Source: Aspidiotus rigidus (lineage: Eukaryota; Arthropoda; Insecta; Hemiptera; Diaspididae). From it: a stretch of DNA of 64,000 bases. The stretch is from the NCBI GenBank assembly GCA_035079385.1, contig JAVHKY010000047.1, positions 3,286,001 through 3,350,000 on the forward strand, read 5' to 3'. Below, one piece after another: positions 11,221 to 24,310 of this stretch. The position numbers were made by a program, and so were the translations under genes. The stretch's first letter is position 1. Each line of letters opens with the position of its first letter. Below the pieces are notes generated by a model. It searched no databases, was not told where the DNA came from, and saw only the letters and a program-made list of their open reading frames with translations.

Positions 11221-14200
11221 GCGGGAGGGGGGCTCAGTTTGACTGGTTCATGTATTTGCTTGTTGTGTTGTAGACGTGAAGAATGACCTAATTTTTTTAC
11301 GTGTAAAAAGATTGAATCATCATTTTTTTCCCTTGTGATTATCTTCAAATTTGCAGCCTCATTCACTTTAAATTACTGTTCAAGGTCTAGTCATACCATA
11401 TATATTCAACCTAATGAAATTGGTATCGTGGTTGAAGTCTCAAATCAGAAAAATCATTTTTAGAGTGTATTCGCTCCAATTTTCAAATCAATACAGTTCA
11501 GATAAGACGCAGAAGTTGGAGAAAAAAATATATACCAAACTTTGTATTCACAACGACCTAGACCGAAATGAAAGCTTGAAATTTTACAGCCTTGTGGATA
11601 AGATATTTTGTTGTGTTAATTTGACGAGTCTGTGACCAATCTATCTGTGTGCATGTAAACGGTCTTTCTTTCCTCTAGTTAAGTTTTATCAGTTTTTGTA
11701 TAGAGTTTACGAAAGAAGCGAAGGGAAAAACTTCATTTATAATTTCTTTCTTCAAATGCCCTGAAGTTTTGGTATCGTAGCTTATCCTGTACGAATTCGC
11801 CTAAAAAGTAGAACATTATTTAGGCTAGTCTTCGATCTTCTTCATGTGAGAGAATGACTGCTATCGAAAATCTTGAAATTATTAAGGCTGAGGGCACCTT
11901 GAAAAGAAAATTATAAAATGAAATCCCAACTTTTCACGTGCACAATTTCAACCGCTGAAACTACGAGAATACATGCTGAGTAATCTTGATTTTGTGCCCG
12001 TTATAATCTTCGTAATATTTTGTTCTTCGATAGACTTTATCATTTTTGATAAGCAGGTCGGATGCTTTTGATCATAAGCGGCCGCATACCAAACGTATGG
12101 AAAAGGTACTGATGTAAATGGAGATGCTTCACGTGCTGTGTTTTAGCATTTCCTGCATTAAGTTTTATCACTTACTTTTGCGCGAATTATGTAGCACCGT
12201 CGAATATTTCTGTGAGATAGGAAGTAGGATTTAGTATTCACGCAGGTCATATCGTCGAACAAATCATCTATTTTTATTCCCGAACAATGGATGTCACCGA
12301 TTTCATCGCTTTTATAATCGCGTTTTCGCATGCATCATTACATTTCAATGGAGTATAATTTAATCTGTAGGCTCGATAATTTCAGCAAAGAAGTTGTTGA
12401 ACGAAAACATTTTGAGACGAATTTCGGCTTCCGAGTTTGATGTCAGTGTTCGGAGTTATCGAGAATGACGCCCGAGGCTGTTCGAAGACAAGAACCGAAC
12501 CGAAAGGGTGAATATCTATGCGGGTGATGAACAGGTGGCGTCTGCTTGTGGCGCCGATGTGCAACTGGTTCCTTGTTTCCTTCGTTTCTCTTTGGCTGCT
12601 GTCGTTTGGGTCGATTTGAAAAATGTACTTCTAGCAGTACGGTCAGGGTCAGGCGCATTGTTGGTTGTTGATTAAGAAAGATTCTGTTCAAGTTACCTCT
12701 CTTGTGTATAGTCAATACCCTGCGTCGAGGTTTACTAATAGACGTGCTCGAATGTACGTAACATCATTTTTCTTCTTATGTATATAATTGAGTCCCTTCG
12801 CCTGTAAATCACTCCTACTTTTTCTTCGATTTTTTTTTTCTTCCGCTGACAGGCTGTATAAACCTTATTATCCATATCTAGTGCTGAGTGAAGTTCTTGT
12901 TCTTGCTTGAGCCAATCTCGGTACTCTTTGTCTCGATTTGGGTACTGGGACTTTGAGCCCTAAATTCTGAGTAAGCGACCACAGGATCGGAAGTCTATAC
13001 GAGTAGAATGAGTGTCGAATATTATCATCTCTTCTCTTATCTGTTATGACTTTTAGACAGATTCCAGCTGTCAGTGAGCATTTTTTCATACTCGTATACT
13101 CGTGGAAAAATTTATAGTTTTGTAAAACTAGCGAGTGTCTGACCCGAAAGGTTTTTTTTCCTCTATTTCAGTAAGTATTACGACTCGTACGAAGTAGTCG
13201 AAATTAAATGGGAGGACCTTACTTAATTTTACTTTGTATGCGAATACTTTTTCAATCTCGAGACTCCGTAAATCGATTGTTTCAACTTTGAACGATAATT
13301 CATCCGAATAAATTGACGGTGATAAGCGTTACGATTATTCAATTTTTTTCGGGTGAATATTCGTCGAGCGAGAGTTACGAATGAATAAATTTTCGCCGAG
13401 AACAGTCAAGAAATTACATGTTTTAGTGATTTGGCAGCGATGTTGTTTGCGTTTAACCGTGGATTCGCTTCGTGCAACTGCAGAATACTGATAAGACTAC
13501 GCCGAATTTACGATGATTATTTAGTGCTGGCGTTCATTGACGTCACGAACGTCGGGCGCCAGATTAGTTTCAATGACATTAGCAATAAGGAAAAGGTTAA
13601 TTATTGCTTATGGAGCAGAGGGGAAAAAAAATAATGCTAAGCGTCGCGGCGAGCCGAGTTTCGGGGCAGACAGAAATAACGACGTTGTTGGTGTTACTTT
13701 TTCGCCCAATAATTTCGACGGTAAACGATATGCTTGTTCGGGTATAATTTTTTTGGTCTGATTTTTTTTTATCGTCGTTTTTTGCAATGTATTTGTTCAT
13801 CATTAATCTGCCCTCCGCCCTTAACGACGCGAGACTTATTCGAGTTACTTCTTGATAGTTATGGCAATGTACAAGTTCGATGAGATTTCCCTCTCTGGTG
13901 ATAAGATAATGTTATTTTTTCTCAAGGTTTTTTTTGTTCTTTTACAAATGATCAAATAGTGAGGACTGTGCAGTGCATAATCACTGTTCTTAGTTATTCT
14001 GGTTTTCGATGCTTGGAAGTGGTAAAATAGATGATAGACCTAAACTTCCTCAGAATTGAAAAATTGGCTTTGAACTTCATTGATATCATGGACATGAAAT
14101 TTCGTTCGAAACCCTCTCCTCTCGCCAATTTTGTGGTTCAGATATTAAAATGAGTACTGATCTTCAGTCCAGAGAATTACAGAAATCCAATCATTCTTCG

Positions 14201-14990
14201 ATTGCTTAATCTGAAGTTTATCTTTGACTATTTACCTTCTCGATGAAGAGAACGTAATCGTCATCAAGATCTTCGTAATATACGTTTACCGAAATTGTTA
14301 TCTTGTATGTACTTGTCGATGAGAAATCCAGCAAAAGAAGTTTTCCATACATGACGAAACTCGCATACTTTACGAATTAGTACAATTAGAATACGTTTAA
14401 AATGGATAATACTTATGTAATGACTATTCAGTAAAATATTTGGGCGCCAGTACGTCCGTGAGTAATGGTAATGGTTATCACTATATAAAACGCGTTCCAT
14501 TTGTATATGCGGGTTCATTATTTTTAGATCTTCCGTTGTTTCTGTACTTTTTTTCCCTCTTGATTAGTCTATTTAGTAGAAAGAAATTTGAAGGACATTT
14601 CTACGTTTTTTTCCTCTCTCTCCTTGCGATGATTTATACTGTATCTATGCATCACATTTAAAAAATGAAAAAAACGAGGAGAAAAAAATACTTAACGAAT
14701 GTTAGTATATTTTGATGGGTACGCCGGTTACGACACGTCTAGCGTCTGTTTGCTGAATGCAGAGAGGCGCCAAACATTGTAGAATTTGCAATCTCTTTTG
14801 TTCCTTGATTTTTTTTTTGTCTGGAACGTCTTATCGTTTGTGCGGAACTGATTTGATGGTAGCGAGAAAAAATTGTTCAACATTCGAGATCGCTCTTATG
14901 AGTCCAACCAAAAATTTCAAGGAAGTGAAACGATCTGATGATACCAAAACCAAAGAAAATACCAGATCAGGAGTTGCTACTTCCAGATGA
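11221..14990. other. Non-coding sequence, probable intron or flank
   Basis: There are no recognisable coding domains and no clear repeat termini. GGCGCC palindromes occur at 12550, 13555, 14443 and 14766. The one at 14443 extends to a BMP activating-element match. Low repeat content compared with neighbours makes this one of the better places to seek enhancers. Confidence 0.45.
14443..14457 (+). promoter_or_regulatory. Candidate BMP/SMAD activating element
   Basis: GGCGCCAGTACGTCC fits the Drosophila BMP activating-element consensus GGCGCCA-N4-GNCV, which is known from Dad enhancers and is bound by Mad/Medea (consensus as I remember it). It is the only full match I found on either strand among the GGCGCC sites here. 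It lies far upstream of the SMAD MH2 exons in non-repetitive sequence. The function is inferred. Confidence 0.4.
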
Positions 14991-15146
14991 CCTGGGGCAT
15001 AATGGCTACACTGGAAAGCCGGGAAAAGTCGGGAAACGTCACGAATCTGATGGATCTAAAGAAAAGTCAGGAATTTCTTGAATGAAACAAAATTAACCAT
15101 CAGAAATCAGCGAAATACTAGCTGAGAATTATTTTCAAATTTCCTC

Positions 15147-17702
15147 CAACACTAACTACGACCCCCCCTTTCACTCGAATCAAACAACAAGCCGAAAATA
15201 CCACAATAGATTTCTCCCTTAATCTGTCACAAACTCGCACACTTCCCTACAACAAACCAATCACCAAACAAGAAGTCACCCACACCATCTCCCTCTGCTC
15301 CAAAAAATCAGCTCCCGGTCTCGACCAAATTAGCCCCGCTATGCTAAACAAACTTCATACAAATGCCATCTCACACCTCACCTCACTCCTAAACCGAATA
15401 CTTTTTTCCACCTCCTTCCCCAATAACTGGAAAACAGCTCTAATCATTCCAATCCTAAAACCTCTCAAAGACCCCTCACACCCTCTATCCTACCGACCCA
15501 TATCACTACTAAGCACTCTTAGCGAAATTCTCGAAAAAATTATCAATAGTAGACTCTCTTGGTTCCTTGATTCCAACGAAAGTGATACACAATATGGGTG
15601 CCGTAAGGGCCGATCGGCTCTAATGGCCCTTGCTGACCTCGATTCCCAAATCTACAACGCCCATGCTCACGGAGCGAACCTCTACTCAATATTTTTTGAT
15701 ATGGAGAACGCTTTCCCGAGAGTCTGGACATACCAAATATGCGTCATCCTACACCAACTTGGACTTCGAGGACCCTTCCCTCTCCTACTTCAAAATTATC
15801 TTACTAATCGATCTTTTAGAGTCCGCGTAAGCGATCACTATTCCTCAATCTTCCCTCAAGAAAATGGTATCCCCCAAGGATCCCCACTTAGTGGCACCCT
15901 CTTTCTCATCGCCATCAACAACATAACAAAAGTCATAAAATTGATGACCTAAGCATCCATTTACGTTCCACTAACACAACTCGCGCCCATCGTCTGCTAC
16001 AAAAAACAATCAATAAAGTACACGCTTGGCTTTCCCTCCTAGGATTCCGCATTTCTTACCCCAAAACCAAACTCGTCATTTTCCAAAAACCACGCCAGAA
16101 AACTATTAAATTTCCCCCTCTCACAATAGCTAACTACCCGATCCCACAAGTCAAAACTACTAAAGTTCTTGGCCTCAATTTCCACAACCGTCACTCTTGG
16201 ATCCCCCATATCAAACTAACTAAATCAAAATGCATTCGAGCACTCAATGTCCTAAAATTCCTTTCCCACCTAAAAAAGGTTGTAACCGAAAAAACCTTCT
16301 CCACCTCTACCAGAGCTTAATCGATCCATCCTCGATTACGGATCACCCATTTATGGTCTCGCCCCTTCCTCTCATTTAAAACTACTCGACACCATCCAAA
16401 ATTCTTCACTCAGAATAGCTACTGGAGCATTCCGAACCAGTCCCGCTGAAAGCCTCTGTGCAGACACTGGCTTCCCCCCACTTCACTATCGACGCCTCAA
16501 ACTGACAACCAATTTCCTCACAACTGTCCTACAACATCCACAAACCCCCGTCCACCATCGCATATTCCCCCCTCATCGTAACCAAAATTCCTCGACCAAT
16601 CTGCGTTCCATCCTAGAACTCCAACTAGCACGCCCCTTCAAGTTCCATTGCCTTAACCAAATCGTTCCCTCAACCCCTCCTTGGCTCTTTATTCCACCAA
16701 AAATCATTCGCGACCTAAAACGCCTCCGGTCATCTTTCAACTTCTCCCGAAGAATACCAAGCACACAGTTGAACAAAATCCTTAACAACTTTCACAACCC
16801 TACACTATGTTTCACCGATGGATCTAATATCAAAACAAAACCGGCTTTGCTTACTCAATAGATCACATCACAGTCTCTCACCGACACCGCAACACCGCAT
16901 CCGTCTTTACCACTGAACTATAAGCAATCTTTAGCTGTTTAGAACACATCCTCACCAACCTACCCTCCCGTCTTCCTCTCAACCCATTTTTAGTCATTTC
17001 CGACTCCCTATCATCACTCGACGCCATATCCAACCACACTTCCTCCCACCCACTCATAAGTCGTATACACACTCATTATCACCTTTCACACCATCCCCAT
17101 CCCATTATTCTTCATCTGGGTACCTGGTCACAAGGGTATCCCAGGAAACGAAAATGTCGACAAAGTAGCCAAACTAGCAACCCATAACCCATCAGTCAAC
17201 CGCTCTTTCCTCCCCTCACGCTCAGCTCTCTCCAAACACATCAACAAATTCATCACTCAAGCATGGTTCACTCATTGGTCTGATCTCAAATCACACTCAA
17301 ACAAACTAGCCCAAATTAAAATATTCCCACCGCATGGGACTCTTCAAATCTGTCAACACGCAGAGAAGAAATAGTCATCACCCGTCTCAGAATCGGCCAC
17401 ACCAGACTCACTCACACCCATCTCATCTCTCATCTTATGCCTCTCTCATGCCCTTACTGCGAATCTGAACACCCCCTATCCGTTCAACACATCTTCTGCT
17501 GCCCCAACTTGACCCAACTCCGTAATTCCTTATCCATCCCTCACAACCATACAGAAGCACTTTCAGATCTCTTCCCCTCCATCCCTAACATATTCGACTT
17601 TTTACAACAAGCCAACTTCCTCTCACGCATATAATCACACAATCTAGCCGAGCTCATAGCCCTGAAGGCAGGCTGCTAGTAGCTCGTTAATTAAAAAAAA
17701 AA
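15147..17702 (+). pseudogene. I-type LINE ORF2 remnant: RT, RNase H, C-terminal domain
   Basis: The frame from about 15147 opens with KSAPGLDQISPAML, then SYRPISLLSTLSEILEKII and IPQGSPLSGTLFLIAINN. It is interrupted at 15950, just before the catalytic DD block, which continues in another frame as DDLSIHLRSTN. Further on come CFTDGSNI (about 16812, RNase H), FIWVPGHKGIPGNENVDKVA (17113) and a C-terminal TRLRIGHT followed by a CPYCESEHPLSVQHIFCCP zinc-binding tail ending at 17634. Multiple stops and shifts make it non-functional. It is truncated at the 5' side and ends in an A-run at 17693-17710. The order RT - RNase H - cysteine/histidine tail fits the I superfamily; the precise clade is uncertain. 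Confidence 0.85.
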
Positions 17703-17710
17703 AAAAAAAA

Positions 17711-18389
17711 ATGTCTCAAATAAAAAAGAGTTTTTTTTGTTGACTGTTTATTCTGCAAAATATGAAGAGATGAATTGAAAATTTGTTTTTTGAAAAATCT
17801 TGAAAAGTCAGGGAATTACATTCTAAAGAAATAGTGCCAACCTCGAAGGGCTAAATTAAGCAAAACAAAGTCATTCTCATTGAGGAAAAATAATTTGCAA
17901 GATCATGTTTGTAGTCTCACACGCGTCCAATTTAGTCAGATCCTAGAAAACCCACTCTGGTATGGATGTACCTGAATACAACATCGTTTTCGCCTAATGG
18001 TGCGTGATATATTCCCAGTTTTTCAAGTGGAACATGAACAAAATTAGGGACAGTGTGTTCCTTACATGGTGAATCCGTTCCCGGTCCGTCTTGAGATTGC
18101 TCATGTTCCACCACTCCTTTGGTAGTTAAGGACGCCACAAAATAGAGACATGCTCCTGGATGTGTCGTGCTTTGTGAGGCACTATGGTATTATCAGTTTT
18201 TCTTCTAATTATTTTTTTGGGTTTTCAAAATTTACCTCCCGTAAGTGGAGTAAGAAGAAACCTTCATCTCTACGTCGGTGTACGGGAGGTCACTCATTTG
18301 AGTGACAGATATAGGTAGGCTTATGTCGGTGTGGACAGTTAAAGGATACACCACAATGTTATGATATAGTTGGGGTTGCATGGATATTA
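17711..18389. other. Non-coding flank between LINE and R1 copies
   Basis: The stretch GAAAAGTCAGGGAATTAC near 17800 resembles GAAAAGTCAGGAATTTC at 15062 on the other side of the LINE. The LINE may have landed inside an older AAGTCAGGAA-type repeat. No gene is recognised. Confidence 0.4.
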
Positions 18390-19640
18390 ATTTTTTTTCC
18401 CCTCCAACACCTGCACCGACAGTTTGAGAAATAACTCCAGTGTCAGAAAAATCTCCCCGGTGAAACCTCTTCTTGGCTTCTTGGCAACCGCCAATCTACA
18501 TTGCACTGATGCGCGTAAACTTCAGCACACACCCTAGACACAACTTGAAACTAAGTCGCTGCTGCTTTCTTTTTCATTCTTCATATTCCTATGCTTGTCC
18601 TTCCTCCTGCAGTTTGTCATTTGTAAGTAGATGGTACACAGTAGATCATAGCATAGCCTGCGAATGCAGCCTGGTTCCATATTTTTCCGGAACTTAGCAT
18701 GGTGATCACAAGGCTGCTCAGAGCAAGCGCTTCATCGACCTCAATCTCTTGAAAAACGGACTAAGCTTGCCTCGCTCACGCCTCAGTGTGCTGTCGCTAT
18801 CACCCCACCCTTGATGGCAATACGAACACGTTGCCTGCTCGGAACACCTGCGTCAGGTGAACGTTCAGCTGACCACTGTCTCAGTTCATCCACTCATTGA
18901 GGACGCGTACCCACACATGGGTCGTCCATTTCACTCTGAGCAACTCAAGCAAGGAGCGCTTGGCCTCTGGCTTGCCCCGTGGAGGCTCTCGATCAGTCGT
19001 TATCCTAGCGAGTAGCTCAATTGGAAGTGAACGTGCTGATATGCGAATAGACACGGTAGGCTATCTTTCCTCAGCGAAACTCTTCGTTGTATCTTTTATA
19101 TCTCTTTCCTTCTTCAGGGTATCTTCATAGACTCGGCCAATATTGGGGCGCCGTATGGGAGGATAGACAACACGGTGTTCTTGGCTTCCCTTGAGTCTCC
19201 AAGGTTTGTCATTAGGCAGCACCACCTTGTCCCCCCTTTCCACTATCATTAATAAATGGTGCTTGAAGATCAGCTTTGAATCAAACCTGATGCCCAGATA
19301 TTTTATCACCTTTTTGATCGTAATTCCCACACCTTGCAGGCTAGTGGTGGGTGGACTGAACTTCCGACGGTTCGTGAATAAAATTGCCAACGTCATTTTT
19401 ACTCCACGTTCTAGTCTAGCTAATTCGATCCTACGCGTCATTGCTCCTAAAGCTTGGTGTTCCCTGCTCTCCACCGCTACGGTTGTACCAGTGTGTCGTC
19501 CGCATTTCAGATAAGCTTAACGCCTGATGGCCGCTCCACCTTGAAGATCCCAAGACCCAAATGGTGGCGTATCTATATTGACCGGTCTGAGTAGAGGATG
19601 AGCGGTGTTATATTGGCAGGAGAAAATTATACGATAGAAC
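18390..19640 (-). pseudogene. Decayed R1-clade LINE copy (RT C-terminal half and tail)
   Basis: On the minus strand the sequence matches, in order, the R1 copies at 31535-34045 and 46025-48476. It has a broken catalytic block around 19505 (NADDTL in place of YADDTL), then ILFTNRRKFSPPTTSLQGV and KYLGIRFDSKLIFKHH. The zinc-knuckle and tail segments follow at 18690-18880, and a 3' untranslated part lies near 18390-18600. Several frameshifts and deletions are present. It is clearly older than the other two copies. Confidence 0.8.
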
Positions 19641-21430
19641 TAGCCTCCCTCACATCGCCAGCCAACTAGTGCAGTATGCCAGATGGTTTCAAACAGCCTC
19701 TTTTTGTGGTTTAGAATTACATTCGCGGCTCTTAAATGTTTTTTCCGGAATCGAAAGATCGGGGAGCATACTATTTTTCCCGAGAACTCAACGATCCGAT
19801 CTGTAGAGCTCTGTTAAAATTGTGGTGAAAATGGGTAATATTCTCGGAGGAAAGTTGCCATCCAAGCTACTGATATTACATCCCACTCTTTCCCATCGAA
19901 CGCTCAAGACAAAGCGACAAAAATAAGTCTTTCAATTCGGTTTCCGCGTGAACCAAAGCGTATCGTAACGTACTATCGCGGTGAAGCAGCTGATGTGATG
20001 AAAAATGATCAAAACGATGATAATCTGTATCGTTGGAATATACAATTTGGAATTTTTACGACACGGATGAATACTATTTTCACTTGTAAAAACACCCAAG
20101 TTTTTTTTTTTTAGTCGAATTAACAAACGCTGCCTTTGGTGGTTGATATTTCACTCATATACGTGTATTATGAGCACACATACCTGCTGTCGTGGTTTCA
20201 CATGGCGTCATGATCGGTTAATGATATGGATTATTATACCATCTCACGATGAATATCCGGTTGATAAGTATCGGGAGGAAGTGTCTTGCGGTTCGGTGAA
20301 AGTCATGTCGAGCCGATATGGTGCGCGCGAGAAATATTATGCACATTGGTGCAATGCGCGTACATCAACGACAATGAGGACAACCGCGTACACATAATAA
20401 TGTACATTGCACAACCTTTTAAATCCCCATTCTTTTGTAGTTAGCACATTGACGGCGCAGCGTTCATCCAGACCATATCCTGTGAGACGGTACATGATGG
20501 CTCCGTCAACTTTTAATGTGCATTCGAGCAGTAGTGAATTATTTACGGAACTCCCGGGAGAAGTAGAAGGTGATAGGATTGTCAGGAAAGTCTATTGGTA
20601 GTCCGACAGCTAAAAATTGTACGTAGACAATTCAATGATATAAGAAATGTCTGTTGAGGCACAAGTACTATATTTTTAACCTTGGAAAAATTTGGTTGTC
20701 AATAATGGAGATTTTGTGAGGGTTTGTGAGGCTTCGAAGAAATATCCAGATTTAACTTCACTGCTAGAAGTTGTACTTCCACAATAGAATGAAAATACGT
20801 TATAAAAGTGCTAGGGATTTTCTCTCTTGGGGGAAAACATTGTATGTATCCTGGATAATGAATAATATTTTTTTTTTTTTTGATATAGACTAGAATAGTT
20901 TGAAGTCGATGGTAGCAGGGTCTCCTTCCTTTTTTGGCGATACATACATAAAAGAGCGCCCCTATGACGATGTATTGATGTATCGACTTCTACCTCTCGA
21001 ATCGATCGCGGTGCTAGTTTAGCCTGGTATAGCCTAACATATAACGGTAGTCTTAGTCGTCGTCCTTCTAGTTCGGCAGGTGGTAAATTCTAATTCTGCC
21101 TGCCCAACAATTGAAAATTCTTGCAAGTCGTTCAAGTAGCTCAAGGTCACTTGTGACATCATCTGCTTATGATATCATTTTTGTCTCCCAATTTCCTTCA
21201 GAAGGACTCCTAGCCCTAGGACGTATTCATGTCACAATAATGTAAGCTTTATGATGATAAATAGGATTAGCTGACGTCATCATTATTCATATTTAATTAC
21301 ACGGTGTTTGTTGCCTCAATAAGACTCCGAACTTTTGCTCATCAAATGGAATGTAAGGAGAGGAATTCTTTCTCATAATCTTCAAAATTCAAAGGTAAGG
21401 GAAACATTTATCTGACATAAAGAAACAACT
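19641..21430. other. Non-coding sequence
   Basis: No coding domain is recognised. The region 20870-21250 looks repetitive: an A/T tract, TCGATGG/TATCGACTTC motifs, and CAAGGTCACTTGTGACATCAT near 21145 that resembles the dispersed TGACGTCA-core family seen at 49316, 50127, 55577 and 57778. Repeat boundaries are not clear. Confidence 0.4.
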
Positions 21431-21439
21431 AAACATCAT

Positions 21440-24310
21440 TGAAAAAAGGGTTTTCCAATTGTACAAATCTACTTTATTGGTTGCTTATAAAAGAGTACCC
21501 GTCATCAGTTGTGTCGCAACTGGAGAACAAGGCCTTAACCATGAGTTTTTATAGTACAACACTGTGATCTTATTGGCTATAACAATGCTGTGTTGTGATT
21601 GGTTCACTTCTTAGAAACTTATTCTTACAAAAATATGACATTGTGCTCTTATTGGCTAAAACATACTGCTTTGTGATTGGTTCAATCTCTCGTCCCAAAT
21701 GCTGAGTCTCTATTGACTACCTGGAATCCTGCCGTCTCATTGGTTGGTTCTGTTCTTCTTCTCTCGTCCAATCACCAGGTCGAATAATTTTTCGCTGTCA
21801 AATGTGATTACATTGTTCAAGAGGCAGGCTTTCTCCCTCTTGGCTTTTGCAATCTCCATTTGTTCCCAGAGTTTTCTTCTCTTTGTACGATTCTCTACGT
21901 GTATGACTTCAAATATTCCCTCTCCATCGTGGTTTTCCTCGTTACAGTGTTTCCCAAACAGTGACTTTCCATCTTCTTTCTCCCTCGACGTTTTGTGCTC
22001 CTTTCTCCTGATCTCAAACTTTCTCCCAATCTCACCGATATAGATCCCCTCGCACTGTTCACAACTCCGCTCAAGCTTTCCTTGTCCTTATGTTCCGTCT
22101 GGTCATTGCTGATTCTCTTCACCATGGGTTGGTTATTCTGGATACCCACATTTACATCGTAGCCATTGAACGCCTTTATCACCTTGTTTGTGTACTTTCC
22201 TATATATGGCATCGATCCGGAGTACTTTCTCACTATGCCATCATGGGTTCCTTTCTTTGTTTCCATTTTCCCAAAGACTCCATCCACCACGCCCTCGATT
22301 TCTTTCCTCTTCTCTTCATTGTTTTTAAGGACAGAAATTGCCCGATAGCAGTAGTTCTGGATTGCCGCTAACTTGTGCCTGGGGTGGTGGTAGGAGTCAT
22401 TTGGGATGATGGTGTCAGTATGCGTCGGCTTCCTGTTGATTTTGTGTTCTATCCTGTTGTTCTCCATTGTGAGTGTAAGATCCAAATTGTTGATGGTCTC
22501 ATTGCCTTTTTCTGCTGTGAATTTGATGCTCTCATTCATCGCGTTCATTTCTGAAAGGAATAGATCCATCTGTCTATCAGTGCCTGACCACACAATTAGG
22601 ATATCATCTACATATCTGGTCCAGTGTTTGATCGAGTTTCTGACTTGCTGCCCTTCAATATCTTGTTTTCCATATCATTCATGAATATCTCCGTCAGTAT
22701 TGGTGACAGCGGTGATCCCATCGCAAGTCCCCTTTCCTGACTGTAGAATCTGTTATTAAAGCGGCAGTAGGTCTTGCTCAAGATCTCTTCCACTATGTTG
22801 GCGTACTTCGGCCCATTGGGGTTCCCATGGTATCTGTTGTTTTTGAGCAGAGTGAGAAGTTCCTCCTTTGGTATGGTACCAAACATATTTGCCACATCAA
22901 AGGATATCAGCTTGTCGTTACTCCTGATTTCCAACTTGTCCAGTTGCTCAATCAGCTCTCCTTTGTTTCTGATACTTCGTCTGGGTGCAAACTGGTAGTT
23001 TTCTTTCAGGAATGTGGCTACGATCTTTGCCATCTTGTAGTATGGTGATTGAATGCTGTTGACCAGGGGTCTCATCGGACGGTTCGCTTTGTGGAGTCTT
23101 ACAAGCCCCTTGAGTTTTGGTGCAACCGGGTTCATCTCAAGCGTCCTTCCGTTGCCGGGTACATTGTTCCGTTTCAACACAGCTTTCAGGTCATCTTGCT
23201 ATTTCCGCGTTGGGTCCCTTGCCAGCTGTTGGTATCCATTAACTGCGATGTACGACTCCACTTTTTTGGTGTAGTCCTCCCTCTCCATTACCACTACCGT
23301 GCTGCCTTTGTCCGCCTTTGTCAAAATCAGGTTGTTCTGTCGGATCTTCTTTTGTAGATTTGTGACCTTCCTCTGCATTACTTGCGTTCTGTCATAGGTT
23401 CGGTACATATCCTCTTTGATGTCCAACAGCACTTTCCCAATTTTGGTCCGGGCTTCTGGTCTCACATCGTGTTCCATGGTTTGGATTACTTGTTCGCAGC
23501 TAATGGCCATGCTTTCAAGCCTACACTGGTTCAGCCTCTCTGGCTGTACGTACTCGATGCCTTTGTCCAGCAGTCTTCTTTCTTCTTCTATGAAGGTGAC
23601 GCTTGATAGGTTCTCGGTTCTGGGAGCAAATTTGTGCTCAACTCTCGCTGTATCTTCCTTTCTTTCTTCTTTCTTCCTGGTCAGTGCGGCAAGCTTCTTC
23701 TTGATCTGTTTTGTTTGGGCTTCCACCCGTTTTTCCACGTAGTCTTTTCCTTTCTTCCCCTCTCCTCCTTTTTCGATCATCATTTCTTTAACTTCTTGCG
23801 GGTGGAGTAACCTGGACAGATGGAAATATTGATCATACAGTAGACCATTCAGCCTGGTGATTTTCTTGTAGAGTTCACCAATTTCGTTCTTCACTCTCAA
23901 TCTTTCGGCTTGCATCTTGGTGCGTTTCACTGCTGCGCTATTTCCTGGTAGCCTGATAGTCGCTTACTTGGGAATAATGCATCGTCTCAAGCATTCGTTA
24001 TTGAACCAAATCGTCACATGTGTCACTCTTAGTTTGACCTTGGTCTTCAGAAACTTGAAAACCTCGTTAACCATGTCTGGTGTGCTATTATCGGAACTCA
24101 TAATGAGTGAGTGAGGTGTAAGCTGGCTCAAGATCTCTTCCACTATGTTGGCGTACTTCGGCCCATTGGGGTTCCCATGGTATCTGTTGTTTTTGAGCAG
24201 AGTGAGAAGTTCCTCCTTTGGTATGGTACCAAACATATTTGCCACATCAAAGGATATCAGCTTGTCGTTACTCTTGATTTCCAACTTGTCAAGTTGCTCA
24301 ATCAAATTTC
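21440..24310 (-). mobile_element. Penelope-like retroelement with truncated tandem copy
   Basis: On the minus strand a segment equal to the middle of the RT (24121-24305, matching 22774-22960) precedes a nearly full-length copy. Partial copies in tandem are characteristic of Penelope-like elements. The main copy runs from about 24110 to the stop at 21737. It is followed by a 3' region (21440-21736) rich in ATTGG/CCAAT-like repeats such as GTGATTGGTTCA. A related 3' region occurs at 45408-45530. Confidence 0.85.
21737..24110 (-). pseudogene. Penelope-like ORF: RT plus GIY-YIG endonuclease, disrupted
   Basis: The N-terminal part contains THVTIWFNNECLRRCIIPK. A coiled lysine/glutamate-rich region follows, then RT motifs: LTKADKGSTVVVM, LVNSIQSPYYKMAKIVATFL, ISFDVANMFGTIP, LAMGSPLSPILTEIFMNDM and YVDDILIVW. 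The C-terminal GIY-YIG nuclease starts CEQCEGIYIGEIGRKFEIR and ends at a TGA at 21737-21739. This RT is telomerase-like, and the nuclease nicks the target. Breaks are few: a TAA after IIPK (23964-23966), a TAG at 23199-23201, a frameshift just before YVDD (near 22615) and one just before the GIY-YIG domain (near 22085). Most motifs are intact, so it is a fairly young dead copy. Confidence 0.88.
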
